Below, in pieces: positions 1 to 8,014 of a stretch of DNA of 64,000 nt; within the stretch, counting starts at the first letter, position 1; every line of letters begins with the position of its first letter. The notes beneath the pieces were generated by a model. It made no database searches, was not told where the DNA came from, and worked only from the letters and a program-made list of their open reading frames with translations. A program made the position numbers and the translations under genes. The stretch comes from Azotimanducus chitobiosivorans (GTDB lineage Bacteria > Pseudomonadota > Gammaproteobacteria > Pseudomonadales > Azotimanducaceae). Location: positions 2,852,001 through 2,916,000 of the forward strand of contig OZ241339.1 in the NCBI GenBank assembly GCA_965200235.1. Direction: 5' to 3'.

Positions 1-123
1 AATGACGAAGAAGCGTGGCAGGCCCCACGTGATGAGGAATGACGCAGGCAGCGCGCCCCACATGACCTCCCGAAGGGCGCTTCGCGTGGTGGCAGAGATG
101 ATTTCGTTGATTTTTTCGGTCAC
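1..123 (-). CDS. N-terminal fragment of a possible membrane protein (runs off the window)
   Basis: Read on the minus strand, a GTG at 121-123 opens a frame that stays open to the window edge (41 codons). It starts VTEKINEIISATTRSALREV and continues with a Trp/Leu/Phe-rich stretch that looks like a membrane segment. It is divergent from the P450 gene. No strong ribosome-binding site is visible and the rest of the gene lies outside the window, so the call rests on composition only. Confidence 0.4.
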   Translation of the reverse strand, partial: MTEKINEIISATTRSALREVMWGALPASFLITWGLPRFFVI

Positions 124-253
124 GGTAGTGTAGACGAGTCGATTTCGATGTGCCAACAAGTGAAGCGCTGAGCGAAGTAGACTTGATCAGACCTTCCTTA
201 AGCCACCTGTGGCATTATCGCGCCACGAATCAATATAAATACAAGAGGCCAGC

Positions 254-1582
254 ATGACAGACACGCCCGTCAGCAACATTGAGCGCGGCATTCTCAACAA
301 GGAGTGGCGCGAGACCTGGGCGCGCGATGTGCACGAGGACCCGATGTCCATTCCGCTCGATCAATTGAACCCCGCGCACGCAGGCTACTTTGAGGCCAAC
401 ACGATGCTGCCATTCTTGGCGCGCCTTCGCCGGGAAGCGCCGGTGCATCATTGCGCGGACAGCGAGTTCGGCCCCTACTGGTCGATCACCAGGTACGAGG
501 ATATCAAGTACGTCGATATGCACCACGAGATATTCTCATCCGATATCGATAATGGCGGCATCCGCTTGGGGTTGCCGATGCCGAACCGGGGTGAACAGGG
601 ATCGATTTCCTATCTGCCGATGTTCATCATGCAGGACCCGCCGTTGCACACGAGGCAGCGCAAGGACTTGTCGCCGAAGTTCGCGCCGACCGCGCTCGCA
701 AGCTGGGCCAGATTGATACGCGAGCGCGCCGTCTCGATCTTGGACGGCCTGCCGGTCGGAGAAACCTTCAACTGGGTGCGCGAAGTGTCGGTCGAACTCA
801 CCGGGCAAATGCTCGCGACGCTCTTCGATGTCCCGCAGGCAGACCGGCACAAGCTCATCCACTGGTCGGATACGGTCGAGCGCATCGGCAATCCCGACTA
901 TTTTGAGACGCCCGAGGACGGATTCAAGGAAATATGGAAATGCTTCGACTACTTTCAGAGCATTTGGCAAGAACGCGCCGCCGCTTCCGAGCCAGGCGAG
1001 GACCTGATCTCCTTCCTCGCGCATGGACAATCGACGCGCAACATGGCGCCCAATGAGTTCCTCGGCAACGTGATTCTTCTGATTGTCGGCGGCAACGACA
1101 CCACGCGAAATTCGATTTCAGGCGGCGTGCTGGCGCTCAACAAGTTCCCCGACGAGTTCGCAAAGGTCAAAGCCGATCACTCGCTCATCGAACCGATGGT
1201 CTCCGAGATCATCCGCTGGCAGTCGCCGGTCGCGCACATGTGCCGCACCGCCATGCAGGATACCGAACTGAGAGGCCAGAAGATCAGCAAATGGGACAAG
1301 GTCTGCATCTGGTATCTTTCCGGCAATCGCGACGAGGGCGTGTTCCCAGACGGCGACCGCTTCATGATTGGACGCGAGAACGCACGCCAGCACACAGGTT
1401 TCGGCTTCGGCATCCACCGCTGCATCGGCTACCGCCTCGCCGAGCTGCAACTCAAAATTCTCTGGGAGGAAATTCTCGCGCGCTTCTCCGATGTCGAAGT
1501 CGTGGGCGAGCCGAAATACCTGAATTCGAGCTTTATTCGCGGCATAACGGAATTGCCGGTGCGGGTGCGCCAGCGTCGATAG
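254..1582 (+). CDS. Cytochrome P450, CYP153-like (alkane/fatty acid terminal hydroxylase type)
   Basis: A 442-residue soluble bacterial P450. The I-helix motif GGNDTTRNS, the ExxR helix (EIIRWQ) and the haem loop FGFGIHRCIG with the thiolate Cys at residue 390 are all present. The segments FGPYWSITRYEDI, WVREVSVELTGQMLATL, LLIVGGNDTTRNSISGG and the C-terminal SSFIRGITELPV closely resemble, from memory, CYP153A enzymes, which hydroxylate medium-chain alkanes at the terminal carbon using a ferredoxin and ferredoxin reductase. Neither partner gene is adjacent. The gene stands alone, followed by a toxin-antitoxin pair. P450 family certain, CYP153 assignment likely, substrate inferred. Confidence 0.92.
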   Translation: MTDTPVSNIERGILNKEWRETWARDVHEDPMSIPLDQLNPAHAGYFEANTMLPFLARLRREAPVHHCADSEFGPYWSITRYEDIKYVDMHHEIFSSDIDNGGIRLGLPMPNRGEQGSISYLPMFIMQDPPLHTRQRKDLSPKFAPTALASWARLIRERAVSILDGLPVGETFNWVREVSVELTGQMLATLFDVPQADRHKLIHWSDTVERIGNPDYFETPEDGFKEIWKCFDYFQSIWQERAAASEPGEDLISFLAHGQSTRNMAPNEFLGNVILLIVGGNDTTRNSISGGVLALNKFPDEFAKVKADHSLIEPMVSEIIRWQSPVAHMCRTAMQDTELRGQKISKWDKVCIWYLSGNRDEGVFPDGDRFMIGRENARQHTGFGFGIHRCIGYRLAELQLKILWEEILARFSDVEVVGEPKYLNSSFIRGITELPVRVRQRR

Positions 1583-1591
1583 TATTCAATG

Positions 1592-1608
1592 CTGGCAGCG
1601 CCTGCCAG
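1592..1608 (+). terminator. Short hairpin after the P450 gene
   Basis: CTGGCA-GCGCC-TGCCAG forms a perfect 6-bp stem ten bases after the P450 stop codon. There is no T-run, so it is at best a weak terminator or mRNA 3'-end stabiliser. Confidence 0.3.
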
Positions 1609-1638
1609 ATTACAGAAACATGGCATACAATCGCCACT

Positions 1639-1965
1639 ATGCCAAATTTAGGACACCTTCCAAACATGCCAGAACATAGTGAAAACATCATCGAGCGTGT
1701 TTGCCTAGATAAGGCGGGACGCATCGTGGTACCCGCGAGCATTCGCAGACTACTGAAAGTAAGCGCGGGACAGAGTTTTATCGTTTCTGTCACACGCGAA
1801 CCTCCAAGCCACGTCATTGAGATGAGAACTATTGAGAGCGCGATTGAGCGAGCTCAAGCGATTGCTGAAGAAAAGCGTAAAGGATGTGAGGGTTCGGTGG
1901 TTGACGAGTTCATCGCACAGAGACGGACCGAAGCTCTAACGGAAAGCGAGTCGTGGCCGAAGTAG
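1639..1965 (+). CDS. AbrB/MazE-type antitoxin of a VapBC-like module
   Basis: A 108-residue protein with a swapped-hairpin SpoVT-AbrB DNA-binding domain near the N-terminus (DKAGRIVVPASIRRLLKVSAG) and a charged helical C-terminus. It overlaps the downstream PIN toxin gene by 13 bp, the usual arrangement of a vapB antitoxin with vapC. Family knowledge predicts that it binds and neutralises the toxin and represses its own promoter. Start choice is uncertain: ATG 1639 has no clear ribosome-binding site, while ATG 1666 has AGGA about 12 nt upstream and would give 99 residues. Confidence 0.8.
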   Translation: MPNLGHLPNMPEHSENIIERVCLDKAGRIVVPASIRRLLKVSAGQSFIVSVTREPPSHVIEMRTIESAIERAQAIAEEKRKGCEGSVVDEFIAQRRTEALTESESWPK

Positions 1966-2342
1966 TCTTGGATGCGTCGGCTTTGCTCGCGCTGATCTAC
2001 CGGGAGGCTGGATGCGAGCAGGTCAAGGCCCAAGTTGCCAAATCCGCGGCCACAAGTACAGCAAATCTATCTGAAGTGGCAGCGAAGCTACATGACAAAG
2101 GATGGCAGAAATTTGAAACTGAAAATGTACTGAAATCCTTCAATCTTGATCTAATCTCCGTGAATTATGAAATTGCCATGCTCGCGGCAGCCCTTCGGCT
2201 TCCTACACGCGAATATGGATTGGGGTTAGGAGACAGGCTCTGCCTCGCGACCGGCAGCTTTCTTCGTTTGCCCGTGCTGACAGCAGACCGAATCTGGTCG
2301 GAAATTGACAGTCCAGATATCGACATCAAGCTGATTCGTTGA
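1953..2342 (+). CDS. PIN-domain ribonuclease toxin, VapC-like
   Basis: A 129-residue PIN domain starting with GTG inside the antitoxin gene. The acidic metal-binding residues expected of the fold are visible: Asp in VVLDASALLA, Glu in NLSEVAAKL, Asp in GLGDRLCLA and Asp in LTADRIW. VapC toxins cleave tRNA or rRNA when the antitoxin is lost. Length and start are typical and the active site looks intact. Confidence 0.85.
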   Translation: MAEVVLDASALLALIYREAGCEQVKAQVAKSAATSTANLSEVAAKLHDKGWQKFETENVLKSFNLDLISVNYEIAMLAAALRLPTREYGLGLGDRLCLATGSFLRLPVLTADRIWSEIDSPDIDIKLIR

Positions 2343-3249
2343 TTTCAAGCTCACCCACGCGGTACCAACGCTTCCCGCACAAATGCATCTTGGGTAGAAT
2401 TCAAGCCTGTTCCATATCGGTTCTCTCAAGCAGCGCGCATGTCTGGCAGCCAAGTATCATTGTTCACGGACATGGAGCGTCACCCGCAATTTGACCGTAT
2501 CCTCCAAGGCGACGCGAGGCAGGAGCTCGAAGCGCTTCCCGACGCTTGCATTGATTTGAGCTTCTGGTCTCCGCCATATTTTGTTGGCAAGTCCTATGAG
2601 AAAAACTTGTCCTTTGACGGATGGCGGGAGCTCTTGCAAGACGTCATCAAGGCGCATCATCGAATCCTGAAGCCCGGCGGATTTCTCGTCATCAATATCG
2701 GCGACATCTTGTGCTTTCCCGATCCGGACATGCCGAGATTCCAAGCCGACAACCTCCGGCGAAAAACAAATCCGGTGACTCGCGATCAAGTGCTTGAAGC
2801 GACGCGTTTGCATCCCAACGCTTCGCGAAAAGAACTCGGACTCATCTTGGGATGCAGCGAGCAGACGGTTCAGCGTCGTTTGGAGCACAACAATGTTCGC
2901 GGCGGCAAGCACCAGAGCGCAACCAAAGTGTTGCTGACCGGCTGCATGGTGGCTGACTGGGCTGAGGGCGCGGGCCTCTACCTCTATGATCAACGTGTCT
3001 GGCATAAAGATCCATGCTGGGCCAATAGCCGATGGCACTCGAACAGCTATCGCGCCGTAGACGAGTTCGAACATGTCTACATCTTCTGGCGACCGGGCAT
3101 CGTCGAGTACGACCGCCAGCGCCTGACCGATAGGGAATGGTCGGAATGGGGTTCGAGAGGCGTGTGGCGGATACGCTCTGTGAGCAGGAACCAACGCCAC
3201 GAGGCCGAGTTCCCAGAGGAGCTTGCGGCGCGCGTGATTCGACTTTATT

Positions 3250-3273
3250 GGGATTTATATACATGACTCCACC
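3250..3273. repeat. Left terminal inverted repeat of the TnpB element
   Basis: Begins GGGATTTATATAC and ends TGACTCCACC, preceded directly by the target copy ACTTTATT (3242-3249). The tnpB stop codon (3255-3257 on the minus strand) lies inside this repeat. Confidence 0.85.
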
Positions 3274-4493
3274 AAGTGGTGTCCTGCTATATCTTGACGC
3301 TTCACAGGCCGAGTGACCTCGCCACCTCCACGTCCGGTCGCGCCAGTCCCCAGCGCCAGTATGTTCAACGCCGCGTTCACATCGGCGTTGTCCCTGTGCC
3401 CGCACGCCAGGCATTCGAAGCTGGCCTGCGTGGTTCTGTTCCCTTTGTCGGTGAACCCGCACTTCGCGCACCGCTGCGACGTGTGCTTCGGATTCACTTC
3501 GATCAGCCTTGCTGACTTGTATTCGAGCTTCGCCTTGAGGCCGTGCCAGCCCGTGTTCAGTATGGAGCGGTTCAGCCCCGCCTTTTGACGAACGCGGCGG
3601 CCGGGATTGTCCGCGTCCCCTTTCGCCGACGCGGTCATGCCCTTCGTGCCGAGCGATTCCACAGCCACTGTGCCCGCCTTCCCGGCGATGCGTTTTGACG
3701 CGTGGTGCTGCCAGTTGTCACGGTGGCAGCGGATGTTCCGGCAGACCTTCGCGAGACGCCGCTTGGTGACGTTCCTTCGGTTCGAGCCTTTGACCTGCCT
3801 CGCCATCCGGCGCTGGTACCGGCGCCTCCTCGCCTCAAGCCGCCCCATCCGCGCCCCGTCCATCCTCATGATTTCTCCGTCGCTGCACGCGACCTGCCCG
3901 ACATTCATGTCCACGCCCACCGCGCGGCCGTCGTCGGCGCGCTCCACCACATGGGCCGGCACCCGGTAGAGCACCACGGCGTACCACTTCCCGCATTCGC
4001 GCTTCACGGTGACGGACCTCGCTTCGTGCTGGCCGTACGGGTCGCCGCCACGGCGGGCAAGCCGGAACCAGCCGAGCTTCTGCAAACGGAGGCTGCCGCC
4101 TTGAATTTGGAAGTGCCCGGGTTCGGGGAACGTCACCGTTCGTTCGCTGTATTTTGATTTGAACCGGGGGCGGCCGCCTTGTCCCTTGAAGAACTTCCGC
4201 CACGCCTCGGCCTGATGCTTGAGCGTGTGGCGCACCGCCGCGAAGGGGAGCTCCCGCAGCCAGTCCGTCTCCGCGCGGAGCCGCGTGAACTCCTTCCCCA
4301 ATGAGAAGAACGTGGTGGACGGCTTGTCGACAAGCCAAGGCAGCCGCTCGTGGAACATGTGCTCCTGCTCGCTGTGCGCCAGCATTCGGTTCCATGTCCA
4401 CACGCACGCCCCGGTCACCTGCATCAGCCGCTGATGCCCCGCGCGGGTGCGGGGGAGCAGGCGGTAGCGGCTTGACCGATAGGTGTGTTCCAT
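3255..4493 (-). CDS. tnpB: TnpB-family RNA-guided nuclease (IS605 OrfB-like)
   Basis: A 412-residue protein with the N-terminal TnpB helical region, a RuvC-like nuclease domain and a C-terminal zinc ribbon. The catalytic triad appears intact: Asp195 (GVDMN), Glu279 (VAVESLG) and Asp371 (DNADVNAALNI). The zinc ribbon cysteines are 342/345 and 361/364. TnpB proteins cut DNA using an RNA made from the element end. The ATG at 4491-4493 was chosen because it starts the family-typical EHTYRSSRYRLLP and follows GAGGG; the open frame upstream to 4910 lies in the right repeat and the methyltransferase and is not coding. No tnpA transposase is present. Confidence 0.9.
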   Translation of the reverse strand: MEHTYRSSRYRLLPRTRAGHQRLMQVTGACVWTWNRMLAHSEQEHMFHERLPWLVDKPSTTFFSLGKEFTRLRAETDWLRELPFAAVRHTLKHQAEAWRKFFKGQGGRPRFKSKYSERTVTFPEPGHFQIQGGSLRLQKLGWFRLARRGGDPYGQHEARSVTVKRECGKWYAVVLYRVPAHVVERADDGRAVGVDMNVGQVACSDGEIMRMDGARMGRLEARRRRYQRRMARQVKGSNRRNVTKRRLAKVCRNIRCHRDNWQHHASKRIAGKAGTVAVESLGTKGMTASAKGDADNPGRRVRQKAGLNRSILNTGWHGLKAKLEYKSARLIEVNPKHTSQRCAKCGFTDKGNRTTQASFECLACGHRDNADVNAALNILALGTGATGRGGGEVTRPVKRQDIAGHHLVESCI

Positions 4494-4530
4494 GCCCTCT
4501 ATTTTACTTGATTTGAGGGGGCTTGGTTGA

Positions 4531-4554
4531 GGTGGAGTCAAGTATGTAATCCCC
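4531..4554. repeat. Right terminal inverted repeat of the TnpB element
   Basis: Begins GGTGGAGTCA and ends GTATGTAATCCCC, the inverse of the left end with four mismatches. The second target copy ACTTTATT follows at 4555-4562. Confidence 0.85.
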
Positions 4555-4704
4555 ACTTTATTCACCTGAGCACGGAGTCGTACTCGATCCGTTTGTCGGG
4601 AGTGGCACCACCACCGCAGTCGCCAAGCGATTGAACAGGCACTGGCTCGGTATTGAGTTCGATCCGGGCTACGCTGAAATTGCTGCCGTGCGAACAAATG
4701 GCGC

Positions 4705-5025
4705 TTGACGAATTGTGGCTTTACTGTGGAACAGGCTGAAACCTTGGCACAGGAACAAATCGCCCTGCTCAACGCCATCCTCGCGACAAAGTCCGACATC
4801 GCAAAAATCGAAGCGAAGATCGAAGGGTTGAAACCCGAAACCAAGGTAGAGATTGAAGGCTTAGGATCCGAAACCAAAGCGGCGATGGAAGGATTTAGAC
4901 GCGAATTCAAGGCGAGTCTTCAGTCTCTCAAGAGCCATTTCATCAAATGGATGCTCGGTGCGATGGTCGCACAAACCACGATTATTCTCGCTGGCATCGC
5001 GATGCTATTGAATCCGACTATGTGA
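4705..5025 (+). CDS. Small coiled-coil protein with C-terminal membrane anchor (DUF1640-like)
   Basis: About 106 residues: a GFTVEQAETLAQ segment, then a heptad-like Lys/Glu coiled coil (KIEAKIEGLKPETKVEIEGL) and one C-terminal transmembrane helix (MLGAMVAQTTIILAGIAMLL). This matches the layout of bacterial DUF1640/CCDC90-like proteins. Those usually have about 15 more residues before the GF motif. Here the only starts are TTG 4705, overlapping the methyltransferase stop codon (TTGA), or GTG 4726, so the N-terminus may be shortened. Function unknown. Confidence 0.6.
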   Translation: MTNCGFTVEQAETLAQEQIALLNAILATKSDIAKIEAKIEGLKPETKVEIEGLGSETKAAMEGFRREFKASLQSLKSHFIKWMLGAMVAQTTIILAGIAMLLNPTM

Positions 5026-5030
5026 AAGTA

Positions 5031-6401
5031 TCACCGCAACGCATAAGGCAACCAAGTCGCCAGTTCCGGCACGAGTACGAGCAAGCCGAGCATCAATATC
5101 TGTAAACCAATGAACGGTAGCGCGCCCCGGTAGATGCTTGGCGTCGTCACCGAGGCTGGCGTGACACCGCGCAAATAGAAGAGCGAGAAGCCGAAGGGCG
5201 GTGTCAAGAACGACGTTTGCAGGTTGATCGCAATCATGATGCCAAGCCAAACGGGATCGAAGCCCATCGCGAGCAATACCGGCCCGACAATCGGCACCAC
5301 AACAAAGGTGATCTCGATGAAGTCCAAGATGAAGCCGAGCAGGAAGAGCACGAGCATGACGATGATGAGCGCGCCAATCGCGCCGCCCGGCATGTCGTCG
5401 AACACGGCGCGCACCAGTTCGTCGCCGCCATAGGCGCGGAACACCAAGGAGAAAATCGACGCGCCGATTAAGATGAAGAACACCATGGCGGTGGTCTTCA
5501 AGGTTTCGTGCGAAGTCTCGCGCAGTGTCGAGAGGTTCAGCCGACCATAGGCGAGCGCGAGCAGGACCGCGCCGAAGGCACCGACGCCCGCCGCTTCGGT
5601 GGGGGTCGAATAGCCGCCAAGAATGGCGCCAAGCACGGCGACGATCAGCACGAGTGGTGGCGCGAGTCCCAAGGCGAGTTCCTTGGCGCTTGGCCGCTCG
5701 CCCATTTGCTCGACATTGGTCTCCAAGCGCTCAGGTCTCAACCAAGCCGTGATGAGAATAAACGCAAGATAGAAGACGACGAGCAGCAGGCCAGGGATGA
5801 GCGCGCCTGCGAACAGGTCGCCAACGGACACGGTTTGCGGCGCGAAGATGCCCTGTTCGAGCTGCGCTTGGCTGTAGGCGTTCGACAGCACATCGCCCAA
5901 AAGCACCAGCACAATCGATGGCGGGATGATCTGACCGAGGGTGCCGGTGGCGGCGATGGTGCCGGTGGCGACGCGGCTGTCGTAGCCAGCTTTGAGCATG
6001 GTCGGCAAGGCGATCAACCCCAAGGTCACGACCGTTGCGCCGACGATGCCCGTGCTCGCCGACATGAGCATGCCGACGAGAATCACTGCGCAGGCGAGGC
6101 CGCCGCGCGCGCCGCTCATCAGCCCGGTGAGACAAGCGAGCAAGCGCTCGGCGATGCGCGTCTTTTCGAGCATCACGCCCATGAATACGAACAGCGGCAC
6201 AGCGAGCAGCGTCTGATTGGTGACGATGCCGAAGAGCCTGCCCGGCAGGAAGCCCAAGTCACCGACGTCGAACACGCCGAAGAGTGCCCCGCCCAAGGCA
6301 AATGCCAAGGCAACGCCGGCGAGCGTCGCCGCCGCTGGATAGCCGAGAATAAGCGCCGCGAAGACGGCGGCGAACATGAAGAGTGGCACGAGTTCAATCA
6401 T
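5031..6401 (-). CDS. dctM: TRAP transporter large permease (DctM family)
   Basis: A 456-residue, very hydrophobic protein with about a dozen membrane helices and the DctM-typical segments LFVFMGVMLEKTRIAERLL and ATGTLGQIIPPSIVLVLLGD. With the small permease DctQ it forms the Na+-driven membrane part of a tripartite TRAP transporter for organic acids in the inner membrane. It overlaps the dctQ 3' end by 8 bp. No periplasmic binding protein (DctP) gene lies nearby, so the substrate cannot be inferred. Confidence 0.95.
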   Translation of the reverse strand: MIELVPLFMFAAVFAALILGYPAAATLAGVALAFALGGALFGVFDVGDLGFLPGRLFGIVTNQTLLAVPLFVFMGVMLEKTRIAERLLACLTGLMSGARGGLACAVILVGMLMSASTGIVGATVVTLGLIALPTMLKAGYDSRVATGTIAATGTLGQIIPPSIVLVLLGDVLSNAYSQAQLEQGIFAPQTVSVGDLFAGALIPGLLLVVFYLAFILITAWLRPERLETNVEQMGERPSAKELALGLAPPLVLIVAVLGAILGGYSTPTEAAGVGAFGAVLLALAYGRLNLSTLRETSHETLKTTAMVFFILIGASIFSLVFRAYGGDELVRAVFDDMPGGAIGALIIVMLVLFLLGFILDFIEITFVVVPIVGPVLLAMGFDPVWLGIMIAINLQTSFLTPPFGFSLFYLRGVTPASVTTPSIYRGALPFIGLQILMLGLLVLVPELATWLPYALR

Positions 6402-6894
6402 CGGATCGAAGCGCTAATCCGATCTTGATGCACTCGGAGACGATCTGCACAAGGAGCAGTATCGGCATGAGCAGGATCATCGTCTTTAGCAGGAACACAG
6501 CCGGGATGCCGCCGACCTCCGGAGACCCTTCGCGAATTCGCCAGCTTGCCAGCACCCAATCGAAGCTCCAGACAAGCACCGCCACACACATCGGCGCGAG
6601 CAGCGCCAGATGCCCGATGAGATTGACGAGTTGCTGCCGTCTCGGAGAGAGCTTCGAATAGACGATATCCACGCGAACGTGCCGGTTCTCCTTCAGTGTC
6701 CAGGCGGCGCCCGCCAGAAACACGAGCGCGTTCATGTAGATCACCGACTCCTGCAGGGCGATGGCGCCGATGCCAAAGCCGTAGCGCAGCGTCACCACAA
6801 CGACTGTTGCGGCGACCATGGCGGCTGTCAGCCAAGATAGGTTGCGGCCCAGCGCATCCTGAAAATAGTCGATGGCCTCGGCGATGCGCCTCAC
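6394..6894 (-). CDS. dctQ: TRAP transporter small permease (DctQ family)
   Basis: About 166 residues with four hydrophobic helices (TAAMVAATVVVVTLRYGF; IYMNALVFLAGAAWTLKENR; LIGHLALLAPMCVAVLVWSF; LLKTMILLMPILLLVQIVS) and the family pattern WTLKENRHVRVDIVYSKL. GTG 6892-6894 is taken as the start because it overlaps the ubiA stop codon (GTGA) and precedes a normal N-terminus; the open frame further upstream overlaps ubiA and is not coding. Partner of the adjacent DctM. Confidence 0.85.
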   Translation of the reverse strand: MRRIAEAIDYFQDALGRNLSWLTAAMVAATVVVVTLRYGFGIGAIALQESVIYMNALVFLAGAAWTLKENRHVRVDIVYSKLSPRRQQLVNLIGHLALLAPMCVAVLVWSFDWVLASWRIREGSPEVGGIPAVFLLKTMILLMPILLLVQIVSECIKIGLALRSDD

Positions 6895-7769
6895 AGCGCC
6901 GCCTGCCCAGTGATGACCGCAAGCAGCATGACCGCGCCGACGAAAGCGTTGTGCTTGAAGGCGCGCAGGTAGCCAAGGGATTGACGGTTCGCTTCCTTGC
7001 CGAGGGCGAGATGCTGATACGCGAACAGCGCTAGCACCGCGGGCAGGCACAGGTAGTAGTGCCAAGGAAAGGCCAGGGTCACGCCAAGCAGCGCGAGGCA
7101 TGCGAGCACGCCCGCCTGACACAGCTTGACGAGGCGGAGCGCACCGTCGATGCCATAGCGGGTGGCGAGCGAGCCGACGCCAATCGCTTGATCGTCGGGC
7201 AGGTCTTGCAGCGCATAGAAGGTGTCGTAGGCGAGAATCCACAGGAAATTCGCCGCGAACAGGATGAGCGCTGCTTGTGAAATCCCTCCCGAGACTTCAA
7301 CCGAAGCCACCAGAATGCCCCAGCTAAACGCCACGCCGAGCAGGAGTTGAGGCGCATTGGTCACGCGCTTCGCGAAGGGGTAGGCAATGATCAGTGGCAC
7401 CGCGAGCACCGCGGTGAGCGCGGCGGCTGGCGTCAGCAGAAGGAGCAGGCTCGCGCTAAGCGCCATCAAACATGCAAACAGCGCCAAGGCTTCGGTCTTG
7501 GAGATGCGCGCCTCAGCGAGTGGACGGCGCTTGGTGCGCACGACCAAGGCATCGAACTTGATATCGGCAATGTCGTTGATGACGCAGCCGGCCGAGCGCG
7601 TCAGCCACACGCCGAGCGTGAAGACCGCCACCGTTTTTGCGTCAGGCCAGCCGGGCGCGCTGACGACGAGGGAGGCCAAGGTCGGAAACAGCAGCAGCAG
7701 CCAGCCGACCGGCGTTTGCTGACGAGTGAGGTCGGCATAGTTGCTGAAACGAACAGCGAGGCTCGTCAT
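6891..7769 (-). CDS. ubiA: 4-hydroxybenzoate polyprenyltransferase
   Basis: A 292-residue UbiA-family membrane prenyltransferase. It transfers a polyprenyl chain to 4-hydroxybenzoate, an early step of ubiquinone synthesis. The two Asp-rich metal-diphosphate motifs are present: NDIADIKFDALVVRTKRRPL and YALQDLPDDQAIGVGS, with hydrophobic helices between. It is the first gene of a minus-strand unit with dctQ and dctM, to which it is joined by a 4-bp overlap. No ubiC lies beside it. Confidence 0.92.
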   Translation of the reverse strand: MTSLAVRFSNYADLTRQQTPVGWLLLLFPTLASLVVSAPGWPDAKTVAVFTLGVWLTRSAGCVINDIADIKFDALVVRTKRRPLAEARISKTEALALFACLMALSASLLLLLTPAAALTAVLAVPLIIAYPFAKRVTNAPQLLLGVAFSWGILVASVEVSGGISQAALILFAANFLWILAYDTFYALQDLPDDQAIGVGSLATRYGIDGALRLVKLCQAGVLACLALLGVTLAFPWHYYLCLPAVLALFAYQHLALGKEANRQSLGYLRAFKHNAFVGAVMLLAVITGQAAL

Positions 7770-7846
7770 TTTGGCCGTATCACTTTGAGGAGAGGCGAAA
7801 ATTGTTTATTCTGTACCACCTTCACACACCTCAGGAAAAGAGCTCA

Positions 7847-8014
7847 ATGCGAAAGTGGCAGTGCATCGTCTGTGGCTGGATCTATGACGAAGCGGAAGGC
7901 TATGAAGATGAGGGTTTTCCTCCGGGCACACGTTGGGAAGACATCCCCGAAGATTTCGTGTGCCCGGAATGCGGCGTTGCCAAGGTCGATTTTGAAATGA
8001 TCGAAGTTGGCTAG
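7847..8014 (+). CDS. Rubredoxin
   Basis: A 55-residue iron protein with the two CxxCG knuckles, QCIVCGWIYDEAEG (Cys6, Cys9) and VCPECGVAK (Cys39, Cys42), that hold one Fe in a Cys4 site. Rubredoxins carry single electrons, for example to alkane monooxygenases or in oxidative-stress defence. The ATG at 7847 is preceded by AGGA at 7833-7836; upstream in-frame codons do not fit the family. It ends convergently with the aldolase gene: both stop codons share the CTAG at 8011-8014. Confidence 0.95.
   Translation: MRKWQCIVCGWIYDEAEGYEDEGFPPGTRWEDIPEDFVCPECGVAKVDFEMIEVG

Larger units (their letters stand above)
3250..4554. mobile_element. 1305-bp TnpB-carrying element with inverted repeats and 8-bp target duplication
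   Basis: The element interrupts a methyltransferase gene, so both ends can be placed to the base. The first and last 24 bases (3250-3273 and 4531-4554) are imperfect inverted repeats matching at 20 of 24 positions, starting GGG and ending TGACTCCACC. ACTTTATT flanks it on both sides (3242-3249, 4555-4562). The only gene inside is tnpB. Typical IS200/IS605 elements have subterminal hairpins and make no target duplication. Inverted repeats with an 8-bp duplication are what a DDE transposase makes, so mobilisation in trans is inferred. Confidence 0.87.
2439..4708 (+). pseudogene. DNA methyltransferase (N4-cytosine/N6-adenine, SPPY type) split by a TnpB element
   Basis: The 5' part (2439-3249) carries catalytic motif IV SPPY (residues 44-47), a methyltransferase core and an inserted helix-turn-helix-like segment around residues 111-152. 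The 3' part (4563-4708) carries the AdoMet-binding motif LDPFVGSGTTTAVAKRL and ends NGA-stop. Removing 3250-4554 plus one copy of the 8-bp duplication joins the halves in frame (CGA CTT TAT TCA CCT GAG) to an exact 319-codon gene, in the beta-class order of motifs. Neither half has both motifs, so the enzyme should be dead. No restriction endonuclease is adjacent, so the intact gene was probably an orphan methyltransferase or a remnant of a larger system. Confidence 0.87.

Noticed and set aside
3250..4554. Ordinary IS200/IS605 element
   Set aside because: It has perfect flanking 8-bp duplications and inverted ends, which that family does not make, and lacks tnpA.
4494..4910. Upstream extension of the tnpB open frame to 551 aa
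   Set aside because: It crosses the right inverted repeat and the antisense of the methyltransferase 3' part; the family-typical start and ribosome-binding site are at 4493.
5217..6428. Plus-strand open frames (84-306 aa) over dctM
   Set aside because: Antisense shadows of a clear membrane protein gene; composition is that of reversed hydrophobic codons.
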